NCBI GenBank assembly: GCA_964017145.1
Contig: OZ024849.1
Location: forward strand, 558,001 to 622,000
Reading direction: 5' to 3'
From: Agrocybe praecox
Lineage: Eukaryota; Basidiomycota; Agaricomycetes; Agaricales; Agrocybaceae
Length of the DNA stretch: 64,000 bases
A model generated the notes under the pieces. That model worked only from the letters and a program-made list of their open reading frames with translations. It made no database searches and was not told where the DNA came from. Below are positions 1 to 9,550 of this stretch, in pieces (position 1 is the first letter of the stretch; each line of letters begins with the position of its first letter). The translations under genes and the position numbers were made by a program.

Positions 1-163
1 GTGCCAAAAAATGAACGATTGCCATTTATGACCTCGTTAATATGGTCTTTTTCTTTTTCTACCCTATTACATGGTACATTTACCCGGGCTCGGGGTTCAC
101 AGTGTAAATAGATAAATTATAATTAGCAAACTTCCAAAATTTCAAGCGAACAGACAGACTCAC
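1..163. other. Left-edge sequence where the 3' exons of M35 gene A should be
   Basis: Minus-strand similarity to M35 gene E (31.9 kb) continues a few tens of bases into the intron after gene A exon 3 and is then lost at about position 130. The next 130 bases to the window edge contain neither the short exon with the FG..C..FW motif nor the HExxH exon. In the paralogues these exons lie within about 70-250 nt. Either something was inserted in the intron or the 3' end is deleted; the window edge prevents a decision. Confidence 0.5.
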
Positions 164-1135
164 TTATTCGCATACACATATGCGTATGTATCCTTGTCCT
201 TACAAGTACAGTCATAGGTAAAGGTAGAGAATCTATTACCGCTGATTCTCTGGAAGTGCGAAACGACGGTATTAAATCTCGTAGAGTCGTATGCGCCAAA
301 CCATTTCTTGTATCGGGCGCTGGTTCCTCTGGAGGATTTGATGTTGTTGTAAGCGCCTGTTGCGTATGCTTGAGCTGCCGACGCGGCGGAGTTTATGGCA
401 GTCCTCTGTGCGGAAGAGCACCCTATGAAGGAAACCAATGAATTCAAAGGCGCCGAGTCCATTTCTGTGGGATTTTCCTGTTGATTGACAGTGGATAGTT
501 CGCTTCCACGTAAGATATAAGTATCGAAAGCAGACGCGTCGGCGTATATTGGAAATATACCTCCCGCAGCTGATGGATCGACGATGTAAAAGAGGCTCTG
601 GACGTCAATCGTGTAGTATCCAGAGCCAGAAGAAGTGAAGTCGTAAGCAAGAGAAACTAAAGTTCAGATAATTGGTTCCATCAGCATTTCCATGATAAGT
701 AAAAACAGTAAAAAGACTGACGATCGTGTTCTACCGTGATGGCTTTCCCTGGTTCCAAAACGGAGTACGCGTGCATAGCAGCAGCTGTCATTGGCACATA
801 TTTGACATTGATGCCTACAAAGGAAGGACTTTCTCCAGCTTCGTTGGTAATGGAAAACGTGTCGGTTGCCATTGCAGACAGGGCCCCTCGAGGATCATTG
901 AGAACGCGAATGGTCTGACCCCCGACATTTGTTAGAGTAGCTGCAACCTTGAGGTCCTGTATCGAAGTCACGTATTCCGGACCTCAAAATGCGTGTCAGA
1001 TTGATAAAAAAAAATTACACAATTTATCGATCTCAACTTACCAGTTAATTTGACGGAGAGTATAGAAGTGGCCGAAACATAGGCTATGGAATAAGCGAGG
1101 GCCATTAACGCAGTACGAATGATATTTGGCGACAT
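164..1135 (-). CDS. M35 metalloendopeptidase A, partial (3' catalytic exons not in window)
   Basis: Secreted zinc protease of the M35 deuterolysin / peptidyl-Lys metalloendopeptidase family, 5' part only. Exons read as complement(164..656, 722..982, 1042..1135). Exon 1 starts MSPNIIRTALMALAYSIAYV, a signal peptide. Exon 2 (261 nt) is the beta-rich prodomain with the LNDPRGALS motif. Exon 3 (493 nt) begins the catalytic domain with F.GCSSAQ, then KKWFGAYDSTRFNTVV and FTYDCTC. Exon lengths 261 and 493 match gene E (31.9 kb) exactly, and its first seven residues match E, so A and E are the closest pair apart from D/F. The exons carrying FG..C..FW..GTDSK and HExSH are not found downstream in the 163 bases available. 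If they are truly missing the gene cannot encode an active protease. No in-frame stop or frameshift is seen in the three exons present. Confidence 0.8.
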
Positions 1136-1202
1136 ATTTCGAATTCAATGATGAAATGACCTGTCCCAAAACTTGAGAATAGCGAGAGCCATACGGTGTG
1201 GA

Positions 1203-1209
1203 CTTTATA
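1203..1209 (-). promoter_or_regulatory. TATA box of M35 gene A
   Basis: TATAAAG lies 68-74 bases upstream of the ATG at 1135. The surrounding block (TATAAAGTC.ACACCGTA, then ATTCTCAAGTTTTG) is also present upstream of gene E at 31,834, so the promoter was duplicated with the gene. Confidence 0.55.
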
Positions 1210-1560
1210 GCATGTAATTTGTATATCAAAATACCTTCAATCAGTTTATCTGTCTGCATGTACTGCATACAAGTCCCTTGTCGAAATACAAACGTCGATT
1301 CCAATCTCTTGTAGGGCTCTACACTTGAAGGGAAGGAAAGGTACGGACTGGTCATAAATAGCTAGTATACTGGTGTCTTGATCGTTAATATAATCAGCAA
1401 TATTTGAAGGCGATCTTGCATTAGAGTATCAAGCCCCCATTTGCAAGTCTTTTACTCCATCCCTAACCACTGTCAACGCGGCAGTTGTCCGATAAAACAT
1501 TAGATAAAGTTTATACATCTATTCCAATTTTGTATCGGTATAAAGGCTACTGCTGAGCGC

Positions 1561-2785
1561 TTAAGCGAGTGCAGGGTTGTTCTCAGCGAAGTACTCGTGA
1601 GAATCAGCGTTATCAATGGCGTAATCAGGATTGCTGATAGCCAAGGACTTGGCTGCGGATTGGCCGTAGACGTGGTCGTCAGTTCCACCGTTGGCAGTGA
1701 AGTGGGAGGATTCGTGGATGATAGTTCCGGCTTTGGAATCGGTACCGGTGGTAGGAGCATCCCAGAAAGCGCCGCAGAAGTAGATGTAGCCGAAGCTGTG
1801 AGACAAAAGTCGTCAGATGGGATCCATGGATGGGGAAGAGTTGAAATACTCACGTATCGGGGTAAACGTAAGCGTAAGTGCCAGAGTCCGTGCAAGTGCA
1901 GTCGAAAGTGAAGGAAGAAAAAGTGTTACTGTCAATGTTCTTGAAGTGCGAAACGACGGTGCTGTGTCTGGCAGTGGTGTAGGCACCGAACCAGGTGGTA
2001 TAACGGGTGGTGGCAGCGGTGTTGGAATTGGCGTAGCTGTATGCGTTGGCGGCGTAAGTCTCGGCAGCGGCAGCGGCGGAGACGATGACGGTTTGGCGTG
2101 CAGATGTGCAGCTCTTGTAGGTGTACCTCTTAGTAAGAGCTCCAGTGGGAGTTTCACGGGCAATGACGAGTTTTCCCTTTCCGGAGAGCTGAGTAGCATG
2201 GGAGGAAGATTCAGCATAGATGGGGGAAACGGATGAGTCGGAGTTGACGATGTAGAAAAGGTTGTTGGCATGAATGTCATAAGCTCCGGCTCCGGGGAGA
2301 GTGAAGTTGTAGGCATGTCCAACTAGACGTGGATCTATATAAGTGTCACTTCGAATGAGATAGATATGATGACTCACGATGGTGCTCAACGTCAACAGAT
2401 TCACCAGGCTTCAACGTAGTGTAGGCGCCGAGTTTAGCAGCATGCTCGGGGACATACTTGACCTTGATACCGCTGAAAGAAGGAGTGCTGCCAGATGCGT
2501 CGCTGATGGAGAAAGCGTTGGTGGGCATCTTAGAGAGGGCACCTCGGGGGTCATTGAGGACTTGGACGGTCTCCGCTCCGTTGTTGGTAAGCGTAGCGAC
2601 AATCTTCAGATCCTCAACGGAGTCCACTGACTTGGGTCCTATATTATCGACATATTTAGTTCAAAACCTAATATGTAGCGTCAAAGAAACATACCGGAGA
2701 CGTTCAACGAGAGCGAGGCAGCATTGACGATGGCAGCTGCGTAGGTGATGGCAATCAAAGCACTTCTAAGGGCGTTGGAGAACAT
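1561..2785 (-). CDS. M35 peptidyl-Lys-type metalloendopeptidase B (351 aa)
   Basis: Secreted M35 zinc endopeptidase. Exons complement(1561..1795, 1854..2322, 2378..2638, 2695..2785) sum to 352 codons with the stop. Residues 1-22 or so form a signal peptide starting MFSNALRSALIAITYAA. The prodomain follows, with LNDPRGALS and the intron after VEHH. The catalytic domain has SCTSARQ, TTWFGAYTTARHSTVV and FTFDCTCTD, then FGYIYFCGAFW, GTDSKAGT and HESSHF (about residue 301; HExxH zinc ligands). GGTDDHVYG supplies the aspzincin Asp ligand. The GTDSK and HESSH parts are fused in one exon; C, D, E and F have an intron there, so B lost it or they gained it. GfMEP-like family members cleave before lysine (Lys-N); that specificity is inferred from family, not shown. 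All motifs are intact, so this copy is likely functional. Confidence 0.9.
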
Positions 2786-2879
2786 AACGAGAAAAAAAGC
2801 GTTGAAGAGATTCTCAGAGATAGAACTGGAGAGGACTGTTCAAGAAAGTCTGTCGAAATTACCTCGTATGCATGTCTCA

Positions 2880-2886
2880 TTTTATA
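2880..2886 (-). promoter_or_regulatory. TATA box of M35 gene B
   Basis: TATAAAA about 95-100 bases upstream of the ATG at 2785, followed by a pyrimidine-rich leader. Position relative to the start resembles the other M35 copies. Confidence 0.5.
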
Positions 2887-2889
2887 CTA

Positions 2890-4150
2890 CCGTTGTGAGG
2901 CGATTTTCATTTTTGATTTAGCAAGTTTTAGGCAACCATACGCCATCGTTTCCGTCAGCTATCATCACCCACAGGGTATGCGTATGTGTCCTTCTTGATA
3001 GACGTGTGCAGCGGGACGAGATAAGGGAGCTGATCCACGCTCAGTGACAGTGGTAAAGTCAATTACGAGACTCGTACAACAGTTCTAAGGCGGCAGATGA
3101 AGCGCTTCTCTAGAATTTTGCCATTCAGCAAGGAAGGAACCATATGATACATGGAACGGGGACTAGGAGGAAGCATAAGGAAGGATCATCACCAAGCAGA
3201 TGCGATAAGAATAGACATTTGGTGATGCGCTTGGCGGTTTTTTTACAATGCGCCAGAGATCGCAAGGAAGAATTCACAGCCAGAGAGCAAAGGTCATAAC
3301 AACAAGGTGGGGCAGGATTACGTTGGACCGTCGGTGATTCGATGCTCATGATTTTGCGATCATATGGCGTCCATTTTTCAATTTTGGAAAGAGGACGTGA
3401 TAACGCGCGAGTCGCCTTGAGGTTGAACAAGAAAGCCATGCATGGAACTCCGACATTGAATATGGTATAGTCTCCTTGATAGGAAGTTGACGTTTCTGAG
3501 ATGAGAAATTTGGCTCTTATCTCAAAGATTTGGGCCTTGAACCTCCTTGAACAGAGAAGGGACACGACTGCCTTATGAACCAGCAGCAACTAAACAGAGT
3601 CGGGTTTTTTCGGAATAGCCGGCTTCTATTAGCCCCCAATTCCGGACACACCCCTGAACAAACGGGCCGACCCAAAAAGAGACAGATGCTGACTAAACTT
3701 ATGGGCGCTTGTAGGTTTCCCACCTAGTTCAGCGAGGAAATTCGTTGGACGCATTGAATGAGCAGAGAGTGGTGGTGTGACGGGGACCTTGGCGTTGTGT
3801 CTATGTTATAGTCAAACGTTCGGCAATTCCCGACCCCACTGAAGGCCTGGCATGGGCATCTCGACCATCTTGTAGTAAGATATTTAAGCATATTTGGCTC
3901 TTAAGCTTGAGTCTTAGCTTACTAGTATAGTACTGAAAGATTTTCACCGTGGGAGTCGCGTGACGCCCATACATAGTGTCCATCTGCTATGCCTACTTGT
4001 AATGAGTCCAACGGTCACCCAAAAAACAATACATAACCCGCATCAAGAGAGCTGTGATCCACGTTACAACGCAATCAAGCGTGTACAAAGATATAATGAA
4101 GCGAAGGAAATATACGATACACCAGGATCGATACTCTCTAGCTCTCGAAA
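2890..4150. other. Intergenic region between M35 genes B and C
   Basis: About 1.26 kb. The longest open frame (154 codons, minus strand, 3,125-3,589) has no recognisable domain and no paralogue in the window, so I treat it as chance. No transposon ends or RNA gene were recognised. Confidence 0.5.
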
Positions 4151-4151
4151 A

Positions 4152-5492
4152 TCAAGCTGTGTTCTCGGAAAAGTACTCATACGAGTCCGCGTTGTGAATA
4201 GCAATACCTGGGCTTTTCTTAGCGAGGTTCATGCATTTCGAATGTCCGTATCCGTGGTCTCTTGTTCCACCATTCTTGTTGAAGTGTGAAGACTCGTGAA
4301 CGATAGTTCCCCCCTGATAAATACTAATTAGAGACCCTACAAGCGGTTTCACGGGAAACAAGCGAACCTTGGAATCAGTACCTGAAGGAGGAGCTCTCCA
4401 GAATGCCGGACAAAGATATACAGTCCCGAATCTGGATAATTAATAAGCTTGGGCCCTACGAATTATTGTAAATTAGAATCGAATAACGTACTTATCGAAA
4501 GTTACGTATGCAAAGTAGCTAGGCATATGGCAGGTGCTACAGTCATACGTGTAGCTCAAGTAATTATTTCCGTTGATGGTTTGAAATGCCTGAAGAACAG
4601 TGTTGTATCGAGTTGAATCAAACGAGCCGAACCAAGTGTTGTATCTTTTGTTATTTCCCCGGTTCGATCGCAAGAATTCATAGGCCCCCGAGGCGTATTT
4701 TTGTGCTTGGACCGCGGCTGCCTTAATGAGGTTCTGTTGTTGGTTAGAGCAACCTGTGAAAGAAGGTACCATCACGCCAGCCGTGTCCATATTGAAGTTT
4801 TCTTCAATTGTGGTATTGAAATATCGCTGGTCGAAAAGGTCTATGATTCCGACTTGCGAGATACGAGCAATGTGGGGAACGCCGTAGTCGGCGTGTAAGG
4901 TCACGACGTCTTTGGGATTGAATGAATCAATGACGCGAAATTCGTTGCTGAGATATATGGTGTATACGCTTGCTCCGGAAGAGGAGAAGTCGTATCTAGA
5001 AGCGACTATATTGATTACCGGGTATTATTAAACATCTAACAGGTTGGATTAGATATAGATACTGACGGTTATGTTCGACTTCGACGGATTGCCCTGGTAT
5101 CAGAGTCGTGTAGTCCCCCATAGCAATAGCCACTTTGGGCACATACTTTGCTGCGATTCCAGTGAAAATTGGAGAATCTCCTACTTCGTTGGAAATCGTG
5201 AATATGTCTGTTGGCATATCAGAGAGAGCGCTTCGTGGATCATTGAGGACTCTGATGGTCTCGTATCCAGTATTCGTAAGCGTTGCTACCACTCTGAAGT
5301 CTTCTACAGCATCGATATACTCTGAACCTATAATGAATTTGGATTTGTAAGAGATTTGTTGTATGAGGGAGGGTTAAAGGAAAGTGTAGACTCACCAGAA
5401 AGTGTGAGATAAAGCGAGGCCTTAGCAGATACAAATGTGATGGCATAAGCTAGAGCAATGGCAGTACTTTGAAAGGATCTTTGCAAAATCAT
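4152..5492 (-). CDS. M35 peptidyl-Lys-type metalloendopeptidase C (365 aa)
   Basis: Secreted M35 zinc endopeptidase. Five exons complement(4152..4313, 4368..4431, 4492..5005, 5067..5327, 5396..5492) give 366 codons including stop. The signal peptide starts MILQRSFQSTAIALAYAI. The prodomain contains LNDPRSALS, with an intron after VEHN. The catalytic region has [36 protein letters not shown] and FGTVYLCPAFW, then GTDSK and HESSHF (about residue 318), with GGTRDHGYG supplying the third ligand Asp. The C terminus, [13 protein letters not shown], is shared with D and F. Exon 2 (261 nt) and exon 4 (64 nt) have exactly the lengths found in D, E and F. No disrupting mutation is seen. It sits head-to-tail between B and D and is closer to D/F than to A/E. 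Confidence 0.9.
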
Positions 5493-5553
5493 TGTAGAGT
5501 TGTCGCGGTTCGTGCTTTCGCCGGTTAGCGCTCACCTATAGTATACAATAACA

Positions 5554-5560
5554 TTATATA
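5554..5560 (-). promoter_or_regulatory. TATA box of M35 gene C
   Basis: TATATAA 62-68 bases upstream of the ATG at 5492, the same spacing class as genes A, D, E and F. Confidence 0.45.
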
Positions 5561-6555
5561 CTCAGTGAAGAATCAAAATATAGAACTGGTAGACGCACGT
5601 TCAGTGACGTGAGGATGAAAGGGATGATCTATGCTCTAAGCTTCCAATTTGAACTGCGCAAATCTCAGCGTGCAAGTTTCTTGTTCTGAAAGTAGATATC
5701 ATACCATACCGCTCCATTGAACGTGCATATTGCTTCAACTTTAGGCTGGCTTCGGATACGACGGTGATCAAAGGGCGGGCGCTTACACTACGTGCGCGGG
5801 CGCTACCGGCCCACGGAATATCATGACGTATGCTTAAATATTATGGGTTCATTCAGCGCGCTAAGAGAAAGATTACACCTAAGTGGCTATTTTTAGCATG
5901 TACCCCGGTCCAACCAAACCAGTGTAATTACTGCCTGCACCAGCCCAATTAGATTAGATCATGCCATTCAGATATGTGACCAACACGTACACAGCCGAAT
6001 ACATCCATCCTTTGACCACTACTGCCATCGTGCGAGACTGCTCGACGCGCTTCCGAGCCCAGCTACGCCATCCAGCTGCATCCTGGACTGCTACATCGGG
6101 ATTATAACGAATAGGCCCAACCTCATTGGATACCTTGACAACCATTCAAAAACTACGGATGGTTACTTTTTAATTTGCGTGGCTGGTGGTAAAGGCGTTT
6201 TTATAAGTCAGGTATGGCACTCGAAAACCCTCGCTAAAGACCTCAACTTTTACACGCTATTACTAGACTCTCCATGAATCTATAGCTGCCGAACCGAGGC
6301 TCTGTTCAACTTTAGTTTGGTTCATCGGTCAAACCGCAACCACCAACCCGGGTCAAGAAGTTTCCAGAATAACGTTTGGGGAAATGAAAGCCATTGGATC
6401 TATCTTTATGCCCATTATCCTCGTCAATTCTGCAAACGGCCATTGCGCATACTTCTATCAAATCATACAATTCGTCTTGATTGAGATGAAAATATACAGA
6501 AAAAGAGAGAGTAGTAATTAATGAAAGGACAGTAATGATGTAGAAAGTAAATTTA

Positions 6556-7928
6556 TCAGGCGGTGTTCTCGGTAAAGTACTCATAAGAGTCTGCGTTGTG
6601 AATGGCAGTACCAGGCGTGGTTCTTGCGAGATTCTTACACTTTGAATGACCATACGCGTGGTCATCCGTTCCGCCGTTTCTTTTAAAATGTGACGACTCG
6701 TGGACTATAGTTCCAGCCTATCAAACAATATTTATTAACGTGACAATTCGCACCCTCAGAGGAGGCAGACGAACCTTGGAGTCTGTGCCAACAAGAGGAG
6801 CTCTCCAAAATGCACCACAGAGGTATACAGTCCCAAATCTACGTGTATCATGACCAGGTTTGGGTACGAGAACATTTGAATATAGACTAGATGCTCACCT
6901 GTCAGGGTATATATATGCATATGTGCTTGGCTTCTTATGGCAAGTGCTACAGTCATAGGTGTATCTCGAGTAACTGTTTCCATTAATAGTCCTGAATGCT
7001 CGAAGAACCGTATTATAGCGATTCGGGTTGAACGTTCCGAACCAGGTGTTGTATCTTCTGTTGTATCTCCTATTCGACCTCAAGAAGCCATAAGCCCTTG
7101 AGACGTAAGTTTGTGCTTGACGCGCGGCTGTTCTAATGAGATTTTTTTGACGAGCAGAGCAGCCTCTGAATGAGGGTCCCATCTTATTGTCAATATCCGT
7201 AACTTCGTCTTCGTCTTCGTCTTCCTCGACGTCGTAGTCAGTCTCCGTGACGTTGAAAAATATTTGGTCGCCAAAGCCTATCACTCCTATCTCTGAGATA
7301 CGTGCAACGTGGGGCACGTAGTCGGCGTAGACTTCCACTGCATTTTCGGGATTTGATGAATCGATGACATGGAAGAGATTTCTGGGGTGGATTGCGTATA
7401 CCCCCGCACCAGAAGAAGAGAGGTCATATCTCAGAGCCACTAAAATTCGATGTAGCCGCGTTAGTATTCTGCAATATGTATGTATTGGATTTAATGACTG
7501 ACAATCATGCTCGATTTCCAGAGACTGGCCTGGATTCAAAACAGTGTAGTCTTGCGTAGCAATTGCCATCGTAGGCACGTACTTTGCCTTGACTCCAGTG
7601 AAAGCAGGAGAACTTCCCACTTCGTTGGAAATGGTAAATATGTCCGTTGGAATGTCAGAAAGTGCACTATTTGGGTCATTGAGAATCTTGACGGTCTCGT
7701 CTCCCGTGTTCCTAAGTGTGGCGGTTACTCTGAAATATTCCACTGAATCTATGTATTCTAACCCTGTGATAAATTTCAGTTATATTATAATTTCCCTCGA
7801 AACATGATAAGAAAAAAACAGTCAGGCTTACCAGAGAGTGAGAGGGAAAGTGAAGGTTCCGCGGAGACAATTGCGATCGCATAGGTGAGAGCGATTACAA
7901 CGCCTTGGAAAGACCTATGAAGAATCAT
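6556..7928 (-). CDS. M35 peptidyl-Lys-type metalloendopeptidase D (374 aa)
   Basis: Secreted M35 zinc endopeptidase. Exons complement(6556..6717, 6775..6838, 6899..7439, 7503..7763, 7832..7928) give 375 codons. The signal peptide starts [20 protein letters not shown]. The prodomain contains LNDPNSALS. An acidic insertion ([11 protein letters not shown]) lies just before [14 protein letters not shown], at the likely boundary between propeptide and mature enzyme. Catalytic motifs: [50 protein letters not shown] (about residue 327) and GGTDDHAYG. The intron between exons 2 and 3 is in frame with no stop, so a continuous 282-codon open frame runs through it; paralogue alignment and splice signals favour splicing. 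Gene F (62-63.5 kb) is its near-identical duplicate. No disabling change seen. Confidence 0.9.
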
Positions 7929-7979
7929 TGCAGCACAGCGAGGAAAGTGTGTATTTCAGCCATGAGAACAAGGATTAGC

Positions 7980-7986
7980 TTATATA
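7980..7986 (-). promoter_or_regulatory. TATA box of M35 gene D
   Basis: TATATAA 52-58 bases upstream of the ATG at 7928. The equivalent site of duplicate F reads TATAAAA, so the two promoters differ here by substitution. Confidence 0.5.
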
Positions 7987-8676
7987 CCCAGCAGGGCGAT
8001 GAAAAGTGTAGAAACCAAAATAACATACGCACTTTCAGTCAAGGAATGATGTAAAAAAACGAGACTTATGTCCATTTTCTCATGTATAACACTTGTCATT
8101 CAATTGGATCGATGGCATTTTCCTTACGGCAGGTTCAACGCAGGTTCAACGCAGGATGCATAATGCATCCAAGTTACGATGCGGCAGTACTTGCATCTCG
8201 GCATCACCATGATTAGATTAGCCTATCACGCATGATGTGATTGAATCAGGACGACGCGAAGTGTGAGACAGCGCTTGTTTGACGCGTTGCCGAGCTTTGC
8301 TACATAGTCAATGACAATTTGACAAACTGACTGGTCCACAATTTACTTGGAATTACAGGACTAATTATTACAGAATATATATATAATGCAATCTGTCTCT
8401 CTTATATAATTTCCCTTGTATTTGTGCATAAGGTTATCAAGTTTTTAACAAGGAAAATAATAAAACATTCTACGATTCAGCCACGTAAGGCTGTACAACG
8501 CAAGACTTGAGCTATGGTTTTCACAGGATCTCGCGTGTAGTATAAAGTCCCGCCCTTGTCGTTGCAGTGAGACACCTCGTGAACTAGTATTGATGCCTAT
8601 AGTTGTTGTTTCTAGAGCATAGGTTCGAATTGGTAACTGAAGGCCAAGTGCTTACCATTGAGTCGACGCCGGTCAT

Positions 8677-8690
8677 GCGCGCGCGCGCGC
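8677..8690. repeat. (GC)7 dinucleotide tract
   Basis: Seven GC units inside the exon of the M35 relic, exactly where the frame changes between RPAYWRA and TGVDS. Slippage here is a simple explanation for the frameshift. Confidence 0.7.
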
Positions 8691-8706
8691 CAATACGCAG
8701 GACGTA

Positions 8707-9382
8707 TGGCGGTCAATCTGGGGAAGTATTCCCGCGCACCGCTCATTGATATTTTTATGTACCCTTTCTGCGCAATTAATGTGTGCCTGCGTGTGCCGGC
8801 CTGCAGAAGGTCGGATCATCCGGCTGCATAATGGCTTTCAACGGAGAAATAAATCAAACTTCATTTACAATTCAAATACATACTATGTTATGAAGACCAT
8901 TCATACTTTCCAGTGGCAGTCTTTACGTTTACTTACTTATCACTAATTTGCCTTTTTTACTCGGATACTTAATTGTATGTTTGATGCAAATAGTTAGGAA
9001 ATGATAGCTTTTGAATAAATAGTAGACCATTCGTATCTGGAAGATACTTGCGGGCTATAATTTATGAGACATAAAGCTAAGAGTATACTCAAGATTCCAA
9101 TTTATCCGTAGGGAAGAGTAAAAAATATGACACTACAGAGTGCCTTGGAAGTGCCGGGATGCCAGACGATGACTCAACTTTCGGCAGACCGGCACACACA
9201 GGCACACATTAATTGTGTGCCAGAAAAAGTGCGCGCAATTCTCAAAATAATTGCGCACATGACTCCACTTCAAATTCGATCAAAAGAATCGCGTGCAAAA
9301 AAAAAAACAAAAAAAAAGTCGCCGGAAAGGGTAAAAATCTCAATGAGCGGTGCGCGGGAATACTTCCCCAGATTGACCGCCA
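8707..9382. mobile_element. MITE-like element with about 51-bp terminal inverted repeats and TA target site
   Basis: Bases 8,705-8,757 and 9,332-9,384 are reverse complements over 53 bases with one mismatch. The outer dinucleotide is TA on both sides, so the element is 8,707-9,382 with a TA target duplication, as for Tc1/mariner-type elements. Weaker inverted similarity continues inward (about 8,772-8,810 against 9,165-9,215). Length is about 676 bases. Open frames inside are short and not transposase-like, so it is non-autonomous. Removing the element and one TA rejoins the M35 relic exon in frame, which supports the boundaries. Confidence 0.75.
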
Positions 9383-9550
9383 TAGTTGCAGTGATTGGAT
9401 GTAGGAAATTGGAATTACGAGTTGTGCGACGTTTTCGTGACTCGGAGCGCAGTTACATTGTAATGTCCAGTCGTCAACAGGCAGGGACTGCACGCGTATC
9501 AGTGCGCCGTCAGCCAAGGCACGTAGTGCGTCATTGACCCTCATCCACCT

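Larger units (their letters stand above)
5960..8460. repeat. Segmental duplication, copy 1 (contains M35 gene D)
   Basis: The whole stretch is repeated in direct orientation at about 61,625-64,000. It covers a roughly 350-base segment downstream of the gene, gene D, its promoter, and several hundred bases upstream. Identity by eye is high, with a few small indels. Copy 2 runs off the right edge, so the true length is unknown. Non-coding parts are conserved nearly as well as the coding parts, implying a recent event. Confidence 0.85.
8477..9550 (-). pseudogene. M35-family relic interrupted by a small inverted-repeat element
   Basis: Reading the minus strand, an exon starting near 9550 gives NDALRALADG, then WTLQCNC (the equivalent of FTYDCTC). 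It continues in frame up to a 676-base element. On the far side the same frame resumes as RPAYWRA, the equivalent of CPAFWRAP. A (GC)7 tract at 8,677-8,690 then shifts the frame before TGVDSM and a GTAAGC donor. The last exon (8,477..8,596, 40 codons) has ASILVHEVSH and GGTLYY. HExSH is kept, but the third-ligand Asp of GTxDxxYG is lost. I call it a pseudogene because of the insertion, the frame break and the missing ligand. No signal-peptide exon was located upstream. Confidence 0.65.

Noticed and set aside
1817..2236. Gly/Ser/Val-rich plus-strand frame (139 codons) over M35 gene B
   Set aside because: Antisense shadow of B exon 3; low-complexity composition follows from the codon use of the real gene.
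3125..3589. 154-codon minus-strand frame between M35 genes B and C
   Set aside because: No recognisable domain, no paralogue, Cys/Leu-rich random-looking composition.
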